Positions 8,777 through 18,035 are shown, counted from the first letter of the stretch. The stretch is 31,774 nt of DNA from Arsenophonus fragariae (GCA_047291315.1 JBDPYZ010000027.1:1-31774); one strand, 5' to 3'. Program-made: numbers and translations. The notes: generated by a model from the letters alone, not told the origin.

Positions 8777-9523
8777 ATGTTAAGGGTTAAAAATTTAAAT
8801 GTCAGTATTGAAGGTAATCAAATTCTTAACGGATTAAACCTAGAAGTAAAAGCGGGTGAAGTACATGCAATTATGGGGCCTAATGGATCAGGCAAGAGTA
8901 CATTATCAGCAACACTGGCAGGACGTGAAGAATATCAAATAGAGCAGGGCGAAATTCTATTCAAAAATAAAAATTTGCTTGAGTTGTCGCCGGAGGAGCG
9001 TGCAGGTGAAGGTATATTTTTAGCCTTTCAGTATCCGGTGGAAATTCCTGGCGTAAGTAATCAATTTTTCTTACAAACTTCCGTTAATGCAGTGAGAGAG
9101 TATCGTAAGCAGCCACTACTAGATAGATTTGATTTTCAGGAATTTATTGAAGATAAAATTGAACTTCTTGATATGCCGAAAGATTTACTTACTCGATCTG
9201 TTAATGTCGGTTTTTCTGGTGGAGAGAAAAAGCGCAATGATATTTTACAGATGGCCGCGTTAGAGCCTGAATTATGCATTTTAGATGAAACGGACTCGGG
9301 TCTTGATATTGATGCTTTGAAAGTAGTGGCCAATGGCGTTAACTCACTACGTACCGCTGAAAGGGCTTTTATTATTATTACTCACTATCAGCGCATTTTG
9401 GATTATGTGCAGCCTGATTTTGTTCATGTTCTCCATCAAGGCAAAATTATTCAATCCGGTGATTTTACTTTGGCCAAAAAACTGGAGGTACAAGGTTATG
9501 GCTGGCTTATTGACCAACAGTGA
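8777..9523 (+). CDS. sufC: SufC ATPase of the SufBCD complex
   Basis: A 248-aa ABC-type ATPase that drives conformational change of the SufB-SufD scaffold. Walker A GPNGSGKS is at 34-41, the Q-loop region around AFQYPVEIPG at 83-92, the signature FSGGE at 146-150, Walker B LCILDE at 166-171 and the H-loop histidine at 203. The start at 8777 gives exactly the E. coli length and is preceded by AAAGG at 8764-8768. An in-frame ATG at 8729 overlapping sufB would add 16 unusual residues and is less likely. Its last 26 bases overlap sufD. Confidence 0.95.
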   Translation: MLRVKNLNVSIEGNQILNGLNLEVKAGEVHAIMGPNGSGKSTLSATLAGREEYQIEQGEILFKNKNLLELSPEERAGEGIFLAFQYPVEIPGVSNQFFLQTSVNAVREYRKQPLLDRFDFQEFIEDKIELLDMPKDLLTRSVNVGFSGGEKKRNDILQMAALEPELCILDETDSGLDIDALKVVANGVNSLRTAERAFIIITHYQRILDYVQPDFVHVLHQGKIIQSGDFTLAKKLEVQGYGWLIDQQ

Positions 9524-10817
9524 AAGAGCAGAAAAACAGCTCCAAGTCACAATGTTAAATCAACAGGCGCTAAAAGGTTTGGCGACACTTTTTTATGCTA
9601 GTAAAAGAGCGAGTGAAAAACAAGCTCAGACCTATTGGCAGCAGGTAGAAAAAATCGGTTTTCCGCCATTTCGCCATGAGGAGTGGCATTATACGCCGTT
9701 GGCAAAAGTACTTAGCGCCCAATACCAATTAAACAGTGGTAAAGTTAACACAATTACTACAGCGGAATTAAAACAGCTTGCTATCTCCATTGATGGGTGG
9801 CAGATTGTTTTGTTTGATGGGTGTATTATTCCTACGCTAAGTAGCGATAACTTTGCTCCTTATCAAATTCAAATGATGGATCCGTTGGCACAGCTTCCAG
9901 CTCCTATCGTGAAAGATGATATATTTCTGTATTTGACTGAGAGTTTAGCCGTTCAACCTTTATTGATTAAACTGGCCGCTAATCAGCGGGTAGAAAAACC
10001 ACTTTATATATTGAATATTACTTCTGGTTCAAACCACCGTGATTATGTTAATACCAGTCACTATCGCTATCATTTAGAGATTGGTGCTAATTGCAAATCG
10101 CAAGTTATTGAACATTTTGTTTCCGTTGATGATAAACCGCATCTGACAGGCAGCCGGTTGACGGCTAATATTGGTGATAATAGTCATTTTAGTCATATTA
10201 AACTCAGTGTTGAAAACAACCAAAGTAACCATTTTTCCCATAATGACATCCTGTCAGGGCGAGAAAGTCAAATAAAAAGTAGCGGTATTTTTATAGGCTC
10301 AGCATTACTTCGACATCATACCAGCGTGAAGTTAAATGGGGCCGGTAGCAGATTAGAGCTCAATAGCTTATTATTGCCACAAAGTAAGGAAACTGCCGAT
10401 ACTAGAATTTATCTCGAACATAATGCGCCATTTTGTGAAAGTCGTCAGTTGCATAAAACCATCGCACTGGATGAAAGTAAAGCTGTTTTTAATGGCATGA
10501 TAAAAGTAGCGCCAGAGGCACTTAAAACCGATGGCCAAATGACAAATAATAATTTGTTATTTGGCAAACAAGCAGAAATTGATACCAAACCGCAGTTAGA
10601 AATTTATGCTGATGATGTTAAGTGTAGTCATGGCGCGACCGTAGGTTGTATTGATGATGAGCAGCTGTTTTATTTACGCTCACGGGGTATTCATCTCAAT
10701 GATGCGAAGCATATGATCATGGTTGCCTTTGCGGCTGAAGTAATCGAATCTATTGATAGTGAAGGTGTAAGTGATAAGGTAATGGATATTATTCAGCAGC
10801 GCTTAGCAGGGATTTAA
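9498..10817 (+). CDS. sufD: SufD scaffold subunit
   Basis: A 439-aa SufD, paralogue and partner of SufB in the SufBC2D scaffold, needed for iron acquisition during cluster assembly. The start MAGLLTN at 9498 overlaps the sufC end by 26 bases, the same out-of-phase overlap seen in E. coli (MAGLP). An open frame continues upstream inside sufC but has no family similarity. The conserved C-terminal KCSHGATVG contains H378, equivalent to E. coli H360. RLHKTI-like and DGQMTNNNLL motifs are intact. The N-terminal third is more divergent and about 16 residues longer than in E. coli. Confidence 0.95.
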   Translation: MAGLLTNSERAEKQLQVTMLNQQALKGLATLFYASKRASEKQAQTYWQQVEKIGFPPFRHEEWHYTPLAKVLSAQYQLNSGKVNTITTAELKQLAISIDGWQIVLFDGCIIPTLSSDNFAPYQIQMMDPLAQLPAPIVKDDIFLYLTESLAVQPLLIKLAANQRVEKPLYILNITSGSNHRDYVNTSHYRYHLEIGANCKSQVIEHFVSVDDKPHLTGSRLTANIGDNSHFSHIKLSVENNQSNHFSHNDILSGRESQIKSSGIFIGSALLRHHTSVKLNGAGSRLELNSLLLPQSKETADTRIYLEHNAPFCESRQLHKTIALDESKAVFNGMIKVAPEALKTDGQMTNNNLLFGKQAEIDTKPQLEIYADDVKCSHGATVGCIDDEQLFYLRSRGIHLNDAKHMIMVAFAAEVIESIDSEGVSDKVMDIIQQRLAGI

Positions 10818-10818
10818 T

Positions 10819-12075
10819 ATGACATTTTCAGTTGCATCTATTCGCAAAGATTTTCCTATGTTGGCAGAAAAAATTAAAGATCAACCATTGGTTTATTTGG
10901 ATAGTGCTGCCAGTGCGCAAAAACCGGTGCAAGTGATAGAAAAGGAAAGACAATTTCTTTGTCATCACTATGCGGCGGTACACCGTGGCATTCATAGCTT
11001 GAGCAGTGAAGCAACGGAGATGGTGGAAAATGTTCGTCAGCAAGTCGCTGATTTTATTCATTCTGCTAATTCTGAAGAAATTGTTTTTGTTAAAGGGACA
11101 ACGGAAGGCATAAATTTAATCGCTAATAGTTATGGACGTGCTTTTATCGAACCAGGCGATAATATTATCATTAGTCAAATGGAACATCACGCCAACATAG
11201 TTCCTTGGCATCTGCTTGCTGGCCAGATTGGTTTTGATATTCGTATATTACCCATTGATAATGATGGAAAATTAATTGTTGAACAATTAGATAAGTTAAT
11301 CGATGGCCAGACTCGATTACTCTCTTTTACTCATATGTCTAATGTTTTAGGAACCGTTAACCCAGTAAAAAAAATTATTGCCTATGCTCGCCAATGTGCA
11401 GAGAAAAAAGCAGCTCAATTGCATATTTTGGTTGATGGTGCCCAGAGTATTATGCATCAAATGATCGATGTCCAAGATTTAGATTGTGATTTTTATATTT
11501 TTTCTGGCCACAAACTCTATGGTCCTACTGGTATTGGTATTTTATATGGCAAAAAGGCATTACTAAATGCTTTACCACCTTGGCAAGGTGGTGGAGCCAT
11601 GATTGACAAAGTTAGTATGACGTTAGCTGAGCCATCAATAATAAATATTACTTACGAAAAGGCGCCATGGCGATTTGAAGCAGGCACGCCAAATATTGTT
11701 GGCATTATTGGCTTGGGAGCGGCATTATATTATATTAATAATATTGGTTATCAACAAATATATACCCATGAAAACGCATTAATGCAGTATGCTAATCATC
11801 GTTTAACCGGCGTAAATTCTTTACGGCTTTATGGTTCAGATCAACGCCAAGGTGTTATTGCCTTTAATTTAGGTGATCATCATGCTTATGATGTTGGTAG
11901 TTTTTTAGATAATTATGCTATTGCAATACGAACAGGCCACCATTGTGCGTTGCCATTGATGGATTTTTATCAAGTACCAGCCATGTGCCGAGCTTCTCTA
12001 GCGATTTATACTACTAAAGAAGAAATTGATATTTTGGTTGAAAAACTACAACATATTGAAAAATTATTAGGTTAA
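10819..12075 (+). CDS. sufS: SufS cysteine desulfurase
   Basis: A 418-aa PLP-dependent class V aminotransferase-fold enzyme that removes sulfur from L-cysteine and passes it to SufE. The PLP lysine is K232 in SGHKLYGPTG. The persulfide cysteine is C376 in RTGHHCALPL, in the type II SufS context. EHHANIVPW and the RFEAGTPN motif are present. It is 12 residues longer than E. coli SufS, with small insertions near 185-200 and 268-278. The start lies one base after the sufD stop. Its need for PLP is relevant because pdxH is kept and pdxY is lost nearby. Confidence 0.96.
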   Translation: MTFSVASIRKDFPMLAEKIKDQPLVYLDSAASAQKPVQVIEKERQFLCHHYAAVHRGIHSLSSEATEMVENVRQQVADFIHSANSEEIVFVKGTTEGINLIANSYGRAFIEPGDNIIISQMEHHANIVPWHLLAGQIGFDIRILPIDNDGKLIVEQLDKLIDGQTRLLSFTHMSNVLGTVNPVKKIIAYARQCAEKKAAQLHILVDGAQSIMHQMIDVQDLDCDFYIFSGHKLYGPTGIGILYGKKALLNALPPWQGGGAMIDKVSMTLAEPSIINITYEKAPWRFEAGTPNIVGIIGLGAALYYINNIGYQQIYTHENALMQYANHRLTGVNSLRLYGSDQRQGVIAFNLGDHHAYDVGSFLDNYAIAIRTGHHCALPLMDFYQVPAMCRASLAIYTTKEEIDILVEKLQHIEKLLG

Positions 12076-12106
12076 TCTGTTTTAAAATACATATAAGGGT
12101 AGAATG

Positions 12107-12535
12107 ATGTCAGTCTTACCTGATGAGAATAAATTGTTGCGTAATTTTTCACGTTGTCAAAACTGGGAAGAGCGATATCTTTATTTAATTGAATTAGGGG
12201 AAAAATTATTACCCTTAAGCGATAGTCAAAAACAGCCAAAAAATCAGGTTTCAGGTTGTCAAAGTCAGGTTTGGATTGTTATGGAGCCGGATAGTGACGG
12301 CAGGATCCAGTTTGCTGGTGATAGTGCTGCAGCTATTGTTAAGGGTCTGATTGCATTAGTAATAATTATTTTCCAAAATAAAACTTGGCAACAAATTTTG
12401 ACGACAGATAGTAAAATATTCTTTAAAAAGCTGTCATTGGAGCGGCATTTAACTCCATCAAGAAGCCAGGGATTACACGCTATGATCAGAACAATCCATC
12501 AGCGTGCTGAAAAAATTATCCAATCAAGAGCTTAA
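12107..12535 (+). CDS. sufE: SufE sulfur acceptor
   Basis: A 142-aa SufE that takes persulfide sulfur from SufS and hands it to SufB. The catalytic cysteine in SGCQSQVWIV becomes C51, as in E. coli, when the second of two adjacent ATG codons (12107) is used. That codon is also better spaced (7 bases) from AAGGG at 12095-12099 than the first (12104). The HLTPSRSQGL motif near the C-terminus is conserved. It is the last suf gene; 80 bases separate it from ldtE. Confidence 0.94.
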   Translation: MSVLPDENKLLRNFSRCQNWEERYLYLIELGEKLLPLSDSQKQPKNQVSGCQSQVWIVMEPDSDGRIQFAGDSAAAIVKGLIALVIIIFQNKTWQQILTTDSKIFFKKLSLERHLTPSRSQGLHAMIRTIHQRAEKIIQSRA

Positions 12536-12615
12536 ACGTTTAGTTAACTATTGATATTATTAAAGTGACGCTTATTCATCCGATAAACTTTGTACGTTCC
12601 TTAGGAGGAAAAAGT

Positions 12616-13560
12616 ATGAAGAGAATTCTATTTTTTATCGGCTTGCTGTTTTTAAGCGGACTGACTTTCAATGTCAGTGCTGCTGAATACTCCTTGCCAT
12701 CTACTACAGCACGCTTAATTGGAGAAAATAGTCATTATGTTGTGCCTAATGATGGGCGGCCACTGGAAGCTATTGCAAGTGAATTTCAGATAGGTCTGCT
12801 TGGTATGTTGGAAGCTAACCCAGGTACCGACCCTTATTTACCTAAAGCTGGTATGACGTTGATTATTCCATCGCAAATGTTATTACCTGCGACTAAGCGT
12901 GATGGGATCATTATTAATTTAGCAGAATTACGATTGTATTATTTTCCTAAAGGAAGCAATAAAGTCATTGTCTACCCTATTGGGATTGGCCAATTAGACG
13001 CTAATACGCCTAAAATGGTGACGACTGTTAGTCAATTAATTAAAAATCCAACTTGGATACCGACACCGAATATTCGTAAACGTTATGCTGCCGATGGTGT
13101 TATTTTGCCGGCAGTATTTCCATCCGGGCCTGATAATCCTATGGGTCTTTATGCTTTGCGATTATCTTATGGTAAGGGACAATATCTGATCCATGGTACT
13201 AATACTAATTTTGGTATTGGTTTACGTGTTAGTTCAGGTTGTATTCGTTTAAGGCCAGAGGATATAGAAGTATTATTTTACTCTGTACCGGTAGGAACGC
13301 GTGTACAGGTAATTAATGAACCCATTAAGTACTCTAAAGAACCTGATGGAAGCTATTACATAGAAGTTCACCAACCGCTATCTAAAAGGGAGCATGATGA
13401 TCCGCAAACGATGCCATTAATATATAGCAATGAGTTTAAGGCGTTTTTGCAACAACCTGGTATTGATCAGAAATTAGTTGCTCAAGCCGTAGCACGTCGC
13501 TCAGGAATGCTGGTAAAGGTAAACAAGATATATAAATTAATACTAGATGGGGATGGATGA
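12616..13560 (+). CDS. ldtE: Periplasmic L,D-transpeptidase (YkuD family)
   Basis: A 314-aa periplasmic protein aligning along its length with E. coli YnhG/LdtE (334 aa), which forms 3-3 meso-DAP crosslinks in peptidoglycan. A signal peptide spans residues 1-22 (cut near NVSA-AEY), a LysM-like domain about 40-85, and the YkuD catalytic domain about 97-235 with H193 (HGTN), S207 and C209 (SSGCIR). The start at 12616 is fixed by TTAGGAGG at 12601-12608, although the frame is open from 12565. The location between sufE and lpp is as in E. coli. Assignment to LdtE rather than paralogues rests on synteny. It ends at a bidirectional terminator shared with lpp. Confidence 0.9.
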   Translation: MKRILFFIGLLFLSGLTFNVSAAEYSLPSTTARLIGENSHYVVPNDGRPLEAIASEFQIGLLGMLEANPGTDPYLPKAGMTLIIPSQMLLPATKRDGIIINLAELRLYYFPKGSNKVIVYPIGIGQLDANTPKMVTTVSQLIKNPTWIPTPNIRKRYAADGVILPAVFPSGPDNPMGLYALRLSYGKGQYLIHGTNTNFGIGLRVSSGCIRLRPEDIEVLFYSVPVGTRVQVINEPIKYSKEPDGSYYIEVHQPLSKREHDDPQTMPLIYSNEFKAFLQQPGIDQKLVAQAVARRSGMLVKVNKIYKLILDGDG

Positions 13561-13646
13561 TGAGTAGATTTGCTATATTTTTATAAAAAATAGTGAATTT
13601 ATTAATAATTAGATAACGGCGCTATTAAAATTAGTTGTATGTAGTA

Positions 13647-13679
13647 AATAATAAGGCACCCATTGGGTACCTTATTATT
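13647..13679. terminator. Bidirectional terminator between ldtE and lpp
   Basis: AATAATAAGG-C-ACCC pairs with GGGT-A-CCTTATTATT around an ATT loop: 14 base pairs with one mismatch. The flanking A/T tracts give a U-rich tail on both strands, fitting convergent ldtE and lpp. Confidence 0.8.
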
Positions 13680-13709
13680 ATATCGAGTAATCCGTTAAAT
13701 GCAATTGGA

Positions 13710-13946
13710 TTACTTTTTATATTTATGAACTTGATTATCCAAACGTTGATTAGCACGAGCGGCTTCATCTTTAGCAGTCTGAACATCAATACGTAATGAT
13801 TGAACGTTATTTGATAGTTGATCGACTTTACCGTTTAACGTTTGAACATCAGAGGACAGTTTGTTAATTTGACCACTGTTTGAACAGCCTGCTAGTAAAG
13901 CAGAAGCCAGAACGATAGAGCTCAGTACAGCTTTAGTACGATTCAT
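13710..13946 (-). CDS. lpp: Major outer membrane (Braun) lipoprotein Lpp
   Basis: A 78-aa murein lipoprotein, the same length as in E. coli, which tethers the outer membrane to peptidoglycan. The lipobox LLAGC places the lipidated cysteine at residue 21. The mature part is a heptad-repeat coiled coil (SSDVQTLNGKVDQLSNNVQ, then AARANQRLD). The C-terminal Lys78 is kept, which L,D-transpeptidases attach to meso-DAP. The leader GGAGATAAACTAAATCTAGA before the ATG closely resembles the E. coli lpp 5' UTR. Transcribed from the promoter at 13990-14018. Confidence 0.97.
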   Translation of the reverse strand: MNRTKAVLSSIVLASALLAGCSNSGQINKLSSDVQTLNGKVDQLSNNVQSLRIDVQTAKDEAARANQRLDNQVHKYKK

Positions 13947-13989
13947 TATATTACCTCTAGATTTAGTTTATCTCCAAGTAGCAAGGTAA

Positions 13990-14018
13990 GTATTACACAT
14001 TCCTAGCAAAACAGAGAA
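13990..14018 (-). promoter_or_regulatory. lpp promoter
   Basis: On the minus strand, -10 TAATAC at 13995-13990 preceded by TGTG, a 17-base spacer and -35 TTCTCT at 14018-14013. The layout and the TGTGTAATACTT sequence are nearly the same as the well-known E. coli lpp promoter (TTCTCA-17-TAATAC). Confidence 0.75.
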
Positions 14019-14460
14019 TAAATTTCTGTCTCTAACTTTGAATTATTAGATCTTTTTCAAATCTAGGCAGAATACTTACTTATTCTTATGCTAGTACTTA
14101 ATTAGAATATTTTCTACTTAAAATATCACATGTTGTTTAAGAAAATGAAGAAAATTAAGAAAAGAGAATAAATTTGATTATTTTTTGTCCATTTAGGCCT
14201 CCTGTTCTGTAATTTTTAATTACTCGACTGCTTTATTTTGTCAGTTATTTCTAGACGCAGGTATGAAATAAAATTAATGCTTTAACTATTACTTTTAAAA
14301 TAAAATGACGATTATGATATTTTCCGATGGAAATATTAGTGTTGGCTAATAAAATAGATTTTAAATAAATTATCAACGGTAAAAGCGGTTAATGAGCTTT
14401 TTTGATTATAAATTACCAATATTAGATATTTGCGATTTAATTTTTGTTAATTAAAAAAAG
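14019..14460. other. Intergenic region between lpp promoter and pykF
   Basis: About 440 bases upstream of lpp and downstream of pykF. It is AT-rich and has stops in all frames. I see no recognised gene or RNA beyond the pykF terminator at its left edge (14461-14501). Confidence 0.5.
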
Positions 14461-14501
14461 AAAAAATAAATTCCCCTCTATTTTATTCAGAGAAATTTAT
14501 T
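14461..14501 (-). terminator. Probable pykF terminator
   Basis: On the minus strand AATAAATT pairs with AATTTATT and CTCT with AGAG in a two-part hairpin, followed by a T-tract (14464-14461). It lies 14 bases past the pykF stop. The stem is AT-rich, so efficiency is uncertain. Confidence 0.55.
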
Positions 14502-14514
14502 TTAGTTAACAGAA

Positions 14515-15927
14515 TTATAAGATATGGACAGATGATGTATTTGTTGTGCCGCTTGGTACTAATGCACCTGAAACCATAACGACAACATCACCTTTTTCAG
14601 CCATATTATTTGTTAAAGCGACTTGTTTACCAATACGATAGAAATCGTCTGTAGACGCAATTTCTTTGACTAATTGCGGAACAACGCCTTTAACTAATAA
14701 TAATTGACGTGCAGTTTCTTCATTGGTTGTTAAAGCAAGGATCGGTGCTGTTGGAAAATATTTGCGTACTGATTTTACTGATTTGCCACCATAGGTTGCT
14801 ACTATGATCAATTGAGAGTTTAACTTTTCTGCCATTTCAACCGCGCCACGGCAGACTGCTTCAGTAATGCGTAATTTTTGGCTTATTTTACTATCATCAA
14901 TGCGGCTTTGCATAACCCGATCGGTACGATCGCAAATGGTCGCCATAATTTTTACCGCTTCGATAGGATATTTTCCTTTTGCGCTTTCGCCAGATAGCAT
15001 AACCGCATCAGTACCATCCAAAATAGCATTGGCAACATCACCGGCTTCAGCACGAGTAGGCCGTGGGTTTTTGATCATCGAATCTAACATTTGGGTAGCA
15101 GTAATGACAATTTTACGCGCAGCGACGCATTTTTCGATCATCATTTTTTGTGCAAAGATAACTTCTTCGATCGGGATTTCGACACCAAGATCACCTCGTG
15201 CCACCATTATACCATCAGAGGCCTCTAAAATTTCATCGAAGTTGTTTAACCCTTCTTGGTTCTCGATTTTAGAGATTATTTGTATATTTTTACCACCATG
15301 TTGCGCTAGGTGGGCGCGGATTTCTTCTACATCTGTGCGTTTACGGATAAAGGAAGCAGCAACAAAATCAACACATTGTTGACAACCAAAAATCAGATCT
15401 TGTTTATCTTTTTCCGCCAGTGCAGGCAAGCCGATTGATACGCCAGGTAGATTAACACCTTTATTTTCACCTAAATCGCCATTATTAAGTACCCGGCAGA
15501 TGACATCATTAGCGGTAACGGATAAAACTTCCATACCGATTAAGCCATCATCAACTAAAATAGTATTACCTTGCTTAAGATCACTAGGTAAACCCGCGTA
15601 GGTCACAGCAACCCGATCTTGATTACCAATTACTGAAGTATCGGTGGTAAAGGTAAAATTTTGTCCAGCGATTAGCGATACATCGTTGCTACATTCAAGC
15701 CGCATTGTGCGGATCTCTGGTCCTTTAGTATCTAATAATATGGCTGCTTGTTGATTTTTTTTGCTACAAACAGCACGAAGAATTTTAATGCGTTGACCAT
15801 GTTCTTTATGATCACCATGTGAGAAATTTAGCCGCATGACATTCATGCCAGCATTAAGTAATTGTGACAGTTTTTCTTCAGATTCAGTTTTGGGACCGAT
15901 AGTACAAACAATTTTAGTTTTTTTCAT
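14515..15927 (-). CDS. pykF: Pyruvate kinase I
   Basis: A 470-aa type I pyruvate kinase, the same length as E. coli PykF, which converts phosphoenolpyruvate and ADP to pyruvate and ATP. The N-terminal KTKIVCTIGPKTES, MRLNFSHGDH, the metal/phosphate-binding ISKIENQEG with its catalytic lysine, MVARGDLGVEIP and TATQMLDSM are all present. The C-terminal allosteric domain is complete. The ATG at 15927 lacks a strong Shine-Dalgarno sequence. The gene is transcribed from a predicted promoter at 16071-16099. I found no clear Cra (FruR) operator. The gene is intact and shows no unusual features. Confidence 0.96.
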   Translation of the reverse strand: MKKTKIVCTIGPKTESEEKLSQLLNAGMNVMRLNFSHGDHKEHGQRIKILRAVCSKKNQQAAILLDTKGPEIRTMRLECSNDVSLIAGQNFTFTTDTSVIGNQDRVAVTYAGLPSDLKQGNTILVDDGLIGMEVLSVTANDVICRVLNNGDLGENKGVNLPGVSIGLPALAEKDKQDLIFGCQQCVDFVAASFIRKRTDVEEIRAHLAQHGGKNIQIISKIENQEGLNNFDEILEASDGIMVARGDLGVEIPIEEVIFAQKMMIEKCVAARKIVITATQMLDSMIKNPRPTRAEAGDVANAILDGTDAVMLSGESAKGKYPIEAVKIMATICDRTDRVMQSRIDDSKISQKLRITEAVCRGAVEMAEKLNSQLIIVATYGGKSVKSVRKYFPTAPILALTTNEETARQLLLVKGVVPQLVKEIASTDDFYRIGKQVALTNNMAEKGDVVVMVSGALVPSGTTNTSSVHIL

Positions 15928-16070
15928 GACAATTAATCTACAGGTTTTATAACAGTATTTTATTAATTAATTTCGGGGCTTATATCAGGTTTTAATTTGA
16001 TATAGGTTATACGCCGTAACAAATAGCTAAAAATCCGCTGGTATTGAATAAAGATAAAGCAAGTGGCATA

Positions 16071-16099
16071 AGTATAAGTATCAGGGGTTGTTATTGCAA
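16071..16099 (-). promoter_or_regulatory. Predicted pykF promoter
   Basis: On the minus strand, -35 TTGCAA (16099-16094), a 17-base spacer and -10 TATACT (16076-16071), about 144 bases upstream of the pykF start. Prediction by eye only. Confidence 0.45.
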
Positions 16100-16378
16100 C
16101 TGACCGCTAATTTTTCGGTAGGATCATTTTATTTTTCGTAGATTATGATATTGAGGTTAACACTATTTATGTTATCATCGGAAAAACAAATCATTTACCA
16201 TGATATTTTATTTGAGATGGTAATATTTATCAGAAAACATTCCGTCATACGGACAGTTTATTTATATACCAGATGGGCATTAATATTATTTTATAGCAAA
16301 TAAAAATTTACTATTTAATTTTATTATTCATTAAATTGAGTTTATATGAATAATCATAAAATATCAAGGAGGATATTT

Positions 16379-17256
16379 ATGTTTCGATAAAGTATTCATA
16401 CTCAGTCGAGTAGCAGTATAACAACTATTCAGATTGGTTAGATAAACGATATTTCTATTTCTCCAAGTCAGCAAATGGCTTCCCAACTAGCACAGCAGAT
16501 CCTAATGGTTGGTAATAATTATACTCAATGGCAGGTGGCAACAATCCATAATGAAGAAGTTTGGGACTAGTTCAAATAGCAAAATGGTATTTCAGCCAAT
16601 GCAGCCGTATAACATTTTCAGGAGATGATCAAGTAGTATCTGGTGATGAAGATGTTATTAATATTGCTTGATATACTATTTGTATCCAAAGAAAAGGTAT
16701 TTTGATGCTTTAGAGAAAGTATGTTTTATAATCGGCAGCCATCGGTTAGATAAGGCAGTTATGATTTAATTGATGAAAACGAGACCTTTATGGAGGGATT
16801 TAGAGAGCTTGGCGAATATATTAATGAATTAGAATATGACTGGACTGCCCAACAAGCAGCTAGAAACGGCGCTTCGCCATTAAGTACAGCTGGGTCTTCT
16901 CTATTTTCTCCTTTCGAATCTGGAAATATTAGTAGAATATTTCGCCAAAAAAAGCAAGAAGACTTTGAAGAAGCTAATTTTATAATATAAGAGCCGCTGA
17001 ACATCGAGCTGTTGAAGGTGAAGAATAATTAATAGCAAACCGAGCCACAGCAGCAGCAGCTGCTGAGGAGATAGAGATGGAAATGCTTTATTCGAATTTC
17101 TCTTATTCAATATCATCCCATCAATTTTCTAATGTAAATATCATTGGAGCATCAACATCAACGGTTGGATTGTTTGAAAGGTTAAATCAAAATAGAGTTG
17201 AAAATATTTCTCCTAGCTGAGTACCCATTGAAGATGATGATCCATCAATTAACTGA
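16379..17256 (+). pseudogene. Eroded gene of unknown function, strong RBS
   Basis: An excellent ribosome binding site AAGGAGG (16366-16372) stands six bases before ATG 16379, but codon 4 is TAA. Beyond it, protein-like stretches run in one direction through several frames: SISPSQQMASQLAQQILMV, then TQWQVATIHNEEVWD; a central piece DENETFMEGFRELGEYINEL followed by a Ser/Pro-rich stretch (16760-16987); an Ala/Glu-rich segment NRATAAAAAEEIEMEM near 17040-17090; and a tail ending VPIEDDDPSIN at 17256. Several in-frame stops are TAA or TAG where CAA or CAG would fit. I do not recognise the family. It sits between pykF and sodB, where E. coli has no corresponding gene known to me, so it is probably lineage-specific. 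A secreted effector or surface protein is possible, but unsupported beyond low-complexity content. Confidence 0.55.
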
Positions 17257-17384
17257 ATACTAAACAAATAATAGTGAAACTGACAATTTTGTCAGGCGTC
17301 TAATTAAAAAAATACTTATATAGTGTAATTTATGCTGTAATTTGATATTCGTTATTAAAATAATTGTTAGTGAAAGTATTTAAT

Positions 17385-17417
17385 AACAGCCATGGCCAGC
17401 TGTCTGTCATGGCTGTT
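17385..17417. terminator. Hairpin terminator between unknown remnant and sodB
   Basis: AACAGCCATG (17385-17394) and CATGGCTGTT (17408-17417) form a perfect 10-base-pair stem with a 13-base loop. TTAATCTTT follows on the plus strand and an A/T tract on the minus strand. It probably ended transcription of the convergent plus-strand gene and sodB. Confidence 0.6.
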
Positions 17418-17453
17418 TAATCTTTAATGCTTTGTTGCCTCAAATAATAGGCA

Positions 17454-18035
17454 TTATTGCAAAAAATTTTGTTCGACAAATTGCCAATTAACTAGTGACC
17501 AAAAATTTGTCAAATATTCTGCCCGTACATTACGATAATCAATATAGTAAGCATGCTCCCATATATCGACAGTCAGCAATGGTTTATCATTACCACTAAT
17601 TGGTGTTGCTGCATTTGAGGTATTGACAATGGAAAGCTTTTCGTTTTTCTGTTTGAATAACCATGTCCAACCTGAACCAAAATTTTTAATTGCCGCATCG
17701 GTAAACTGCTGCTTAAATTTTTCAAAACCAGCAAAATGTTGATTAATGGCCTCAGCTATTTTACCCGTTGGTTCGCCAGAGGCATTAGGAGCTAAACAAT
17801 GCCAATAAAAGGTATGATTCCAAACCTGGGCAGCATTATTGAAAATTCCTCATTGCGAGGTTTTTATAATTTCTTCTAATGATTTACCCTCAAAGTTAGT
17901 GTCTTTAATTAAATTATTTAGATTATTGACATAAGTATTATGGTGTTTGCCATAATGGTATTCTAACGTTTCTTGAGAAATATGGGGTTCTAAGGCATTT
18001 TTAGCATAAGGTAATGGCGGTAATTAGAGCGATAT
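17454..18035 (-). pseudogene. sodB: Fe-superoxide dismutase, killed by point mutations
   Basis: The 194-codon frame matches the 193-aa E. coli SodB throughout, with HISQETLEYHYGKHH, the AAQVWNHTFYWHCLAPNA stretch, FGSGWTWLF and VDIWEHAYYIDYRN. The metal ligands (three His and the Asp of DIWEH) are therefore still readable. The expected start codon is ATA (18035-18033), six bases after GGAG. Codon 4 is TAA where E. coli has Glu. Codon 62 (17852-17850) is TGA where a Gly stands in KTSEGGIF-like sequence. No frameshift is seen. The enzyme detoxifies cytosolic superoxide; its loss is notable in a genome keeping Suf. The inactivation looks recent. Confidence 0.9.

Noticed and set aside
9333..9497. 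Upstream extension of the sufD frame inside sufC
   Set aside because: It is open by chance; SufD homologues start at MAGL and the overlap of 26 bases is the conserved arrangement.
14867..15382. 171-codon plus-strand frame across pykF
   Set aside because: It is antisense to a fully conserved enzyme and resembles no known protein.
15928..16100. Cra (FruR) operator before pykF
   Set aside because: No sequence close to the TGAAACGTTTCA-type consensus could be found by eye, although E. coli pykF has one.
16379..16700. Stop-codon readthrough or recoding of TAA/TAG as Gln in the unknown gene
   Set aside because: Frameshifts also occur in the same gene, and the nearby pseudogenes have stops replacing Glu or Gly, so ordinary decay explains it. 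Intact genes in the window use TAA/TAG as true stops.
17850..17852. In-frame TGA in sodB as a selenocysteine codon
   Set aside because: The family has Gly here, no selenocysteine Sod is known to me, and the gene has a second stop and no ATG.
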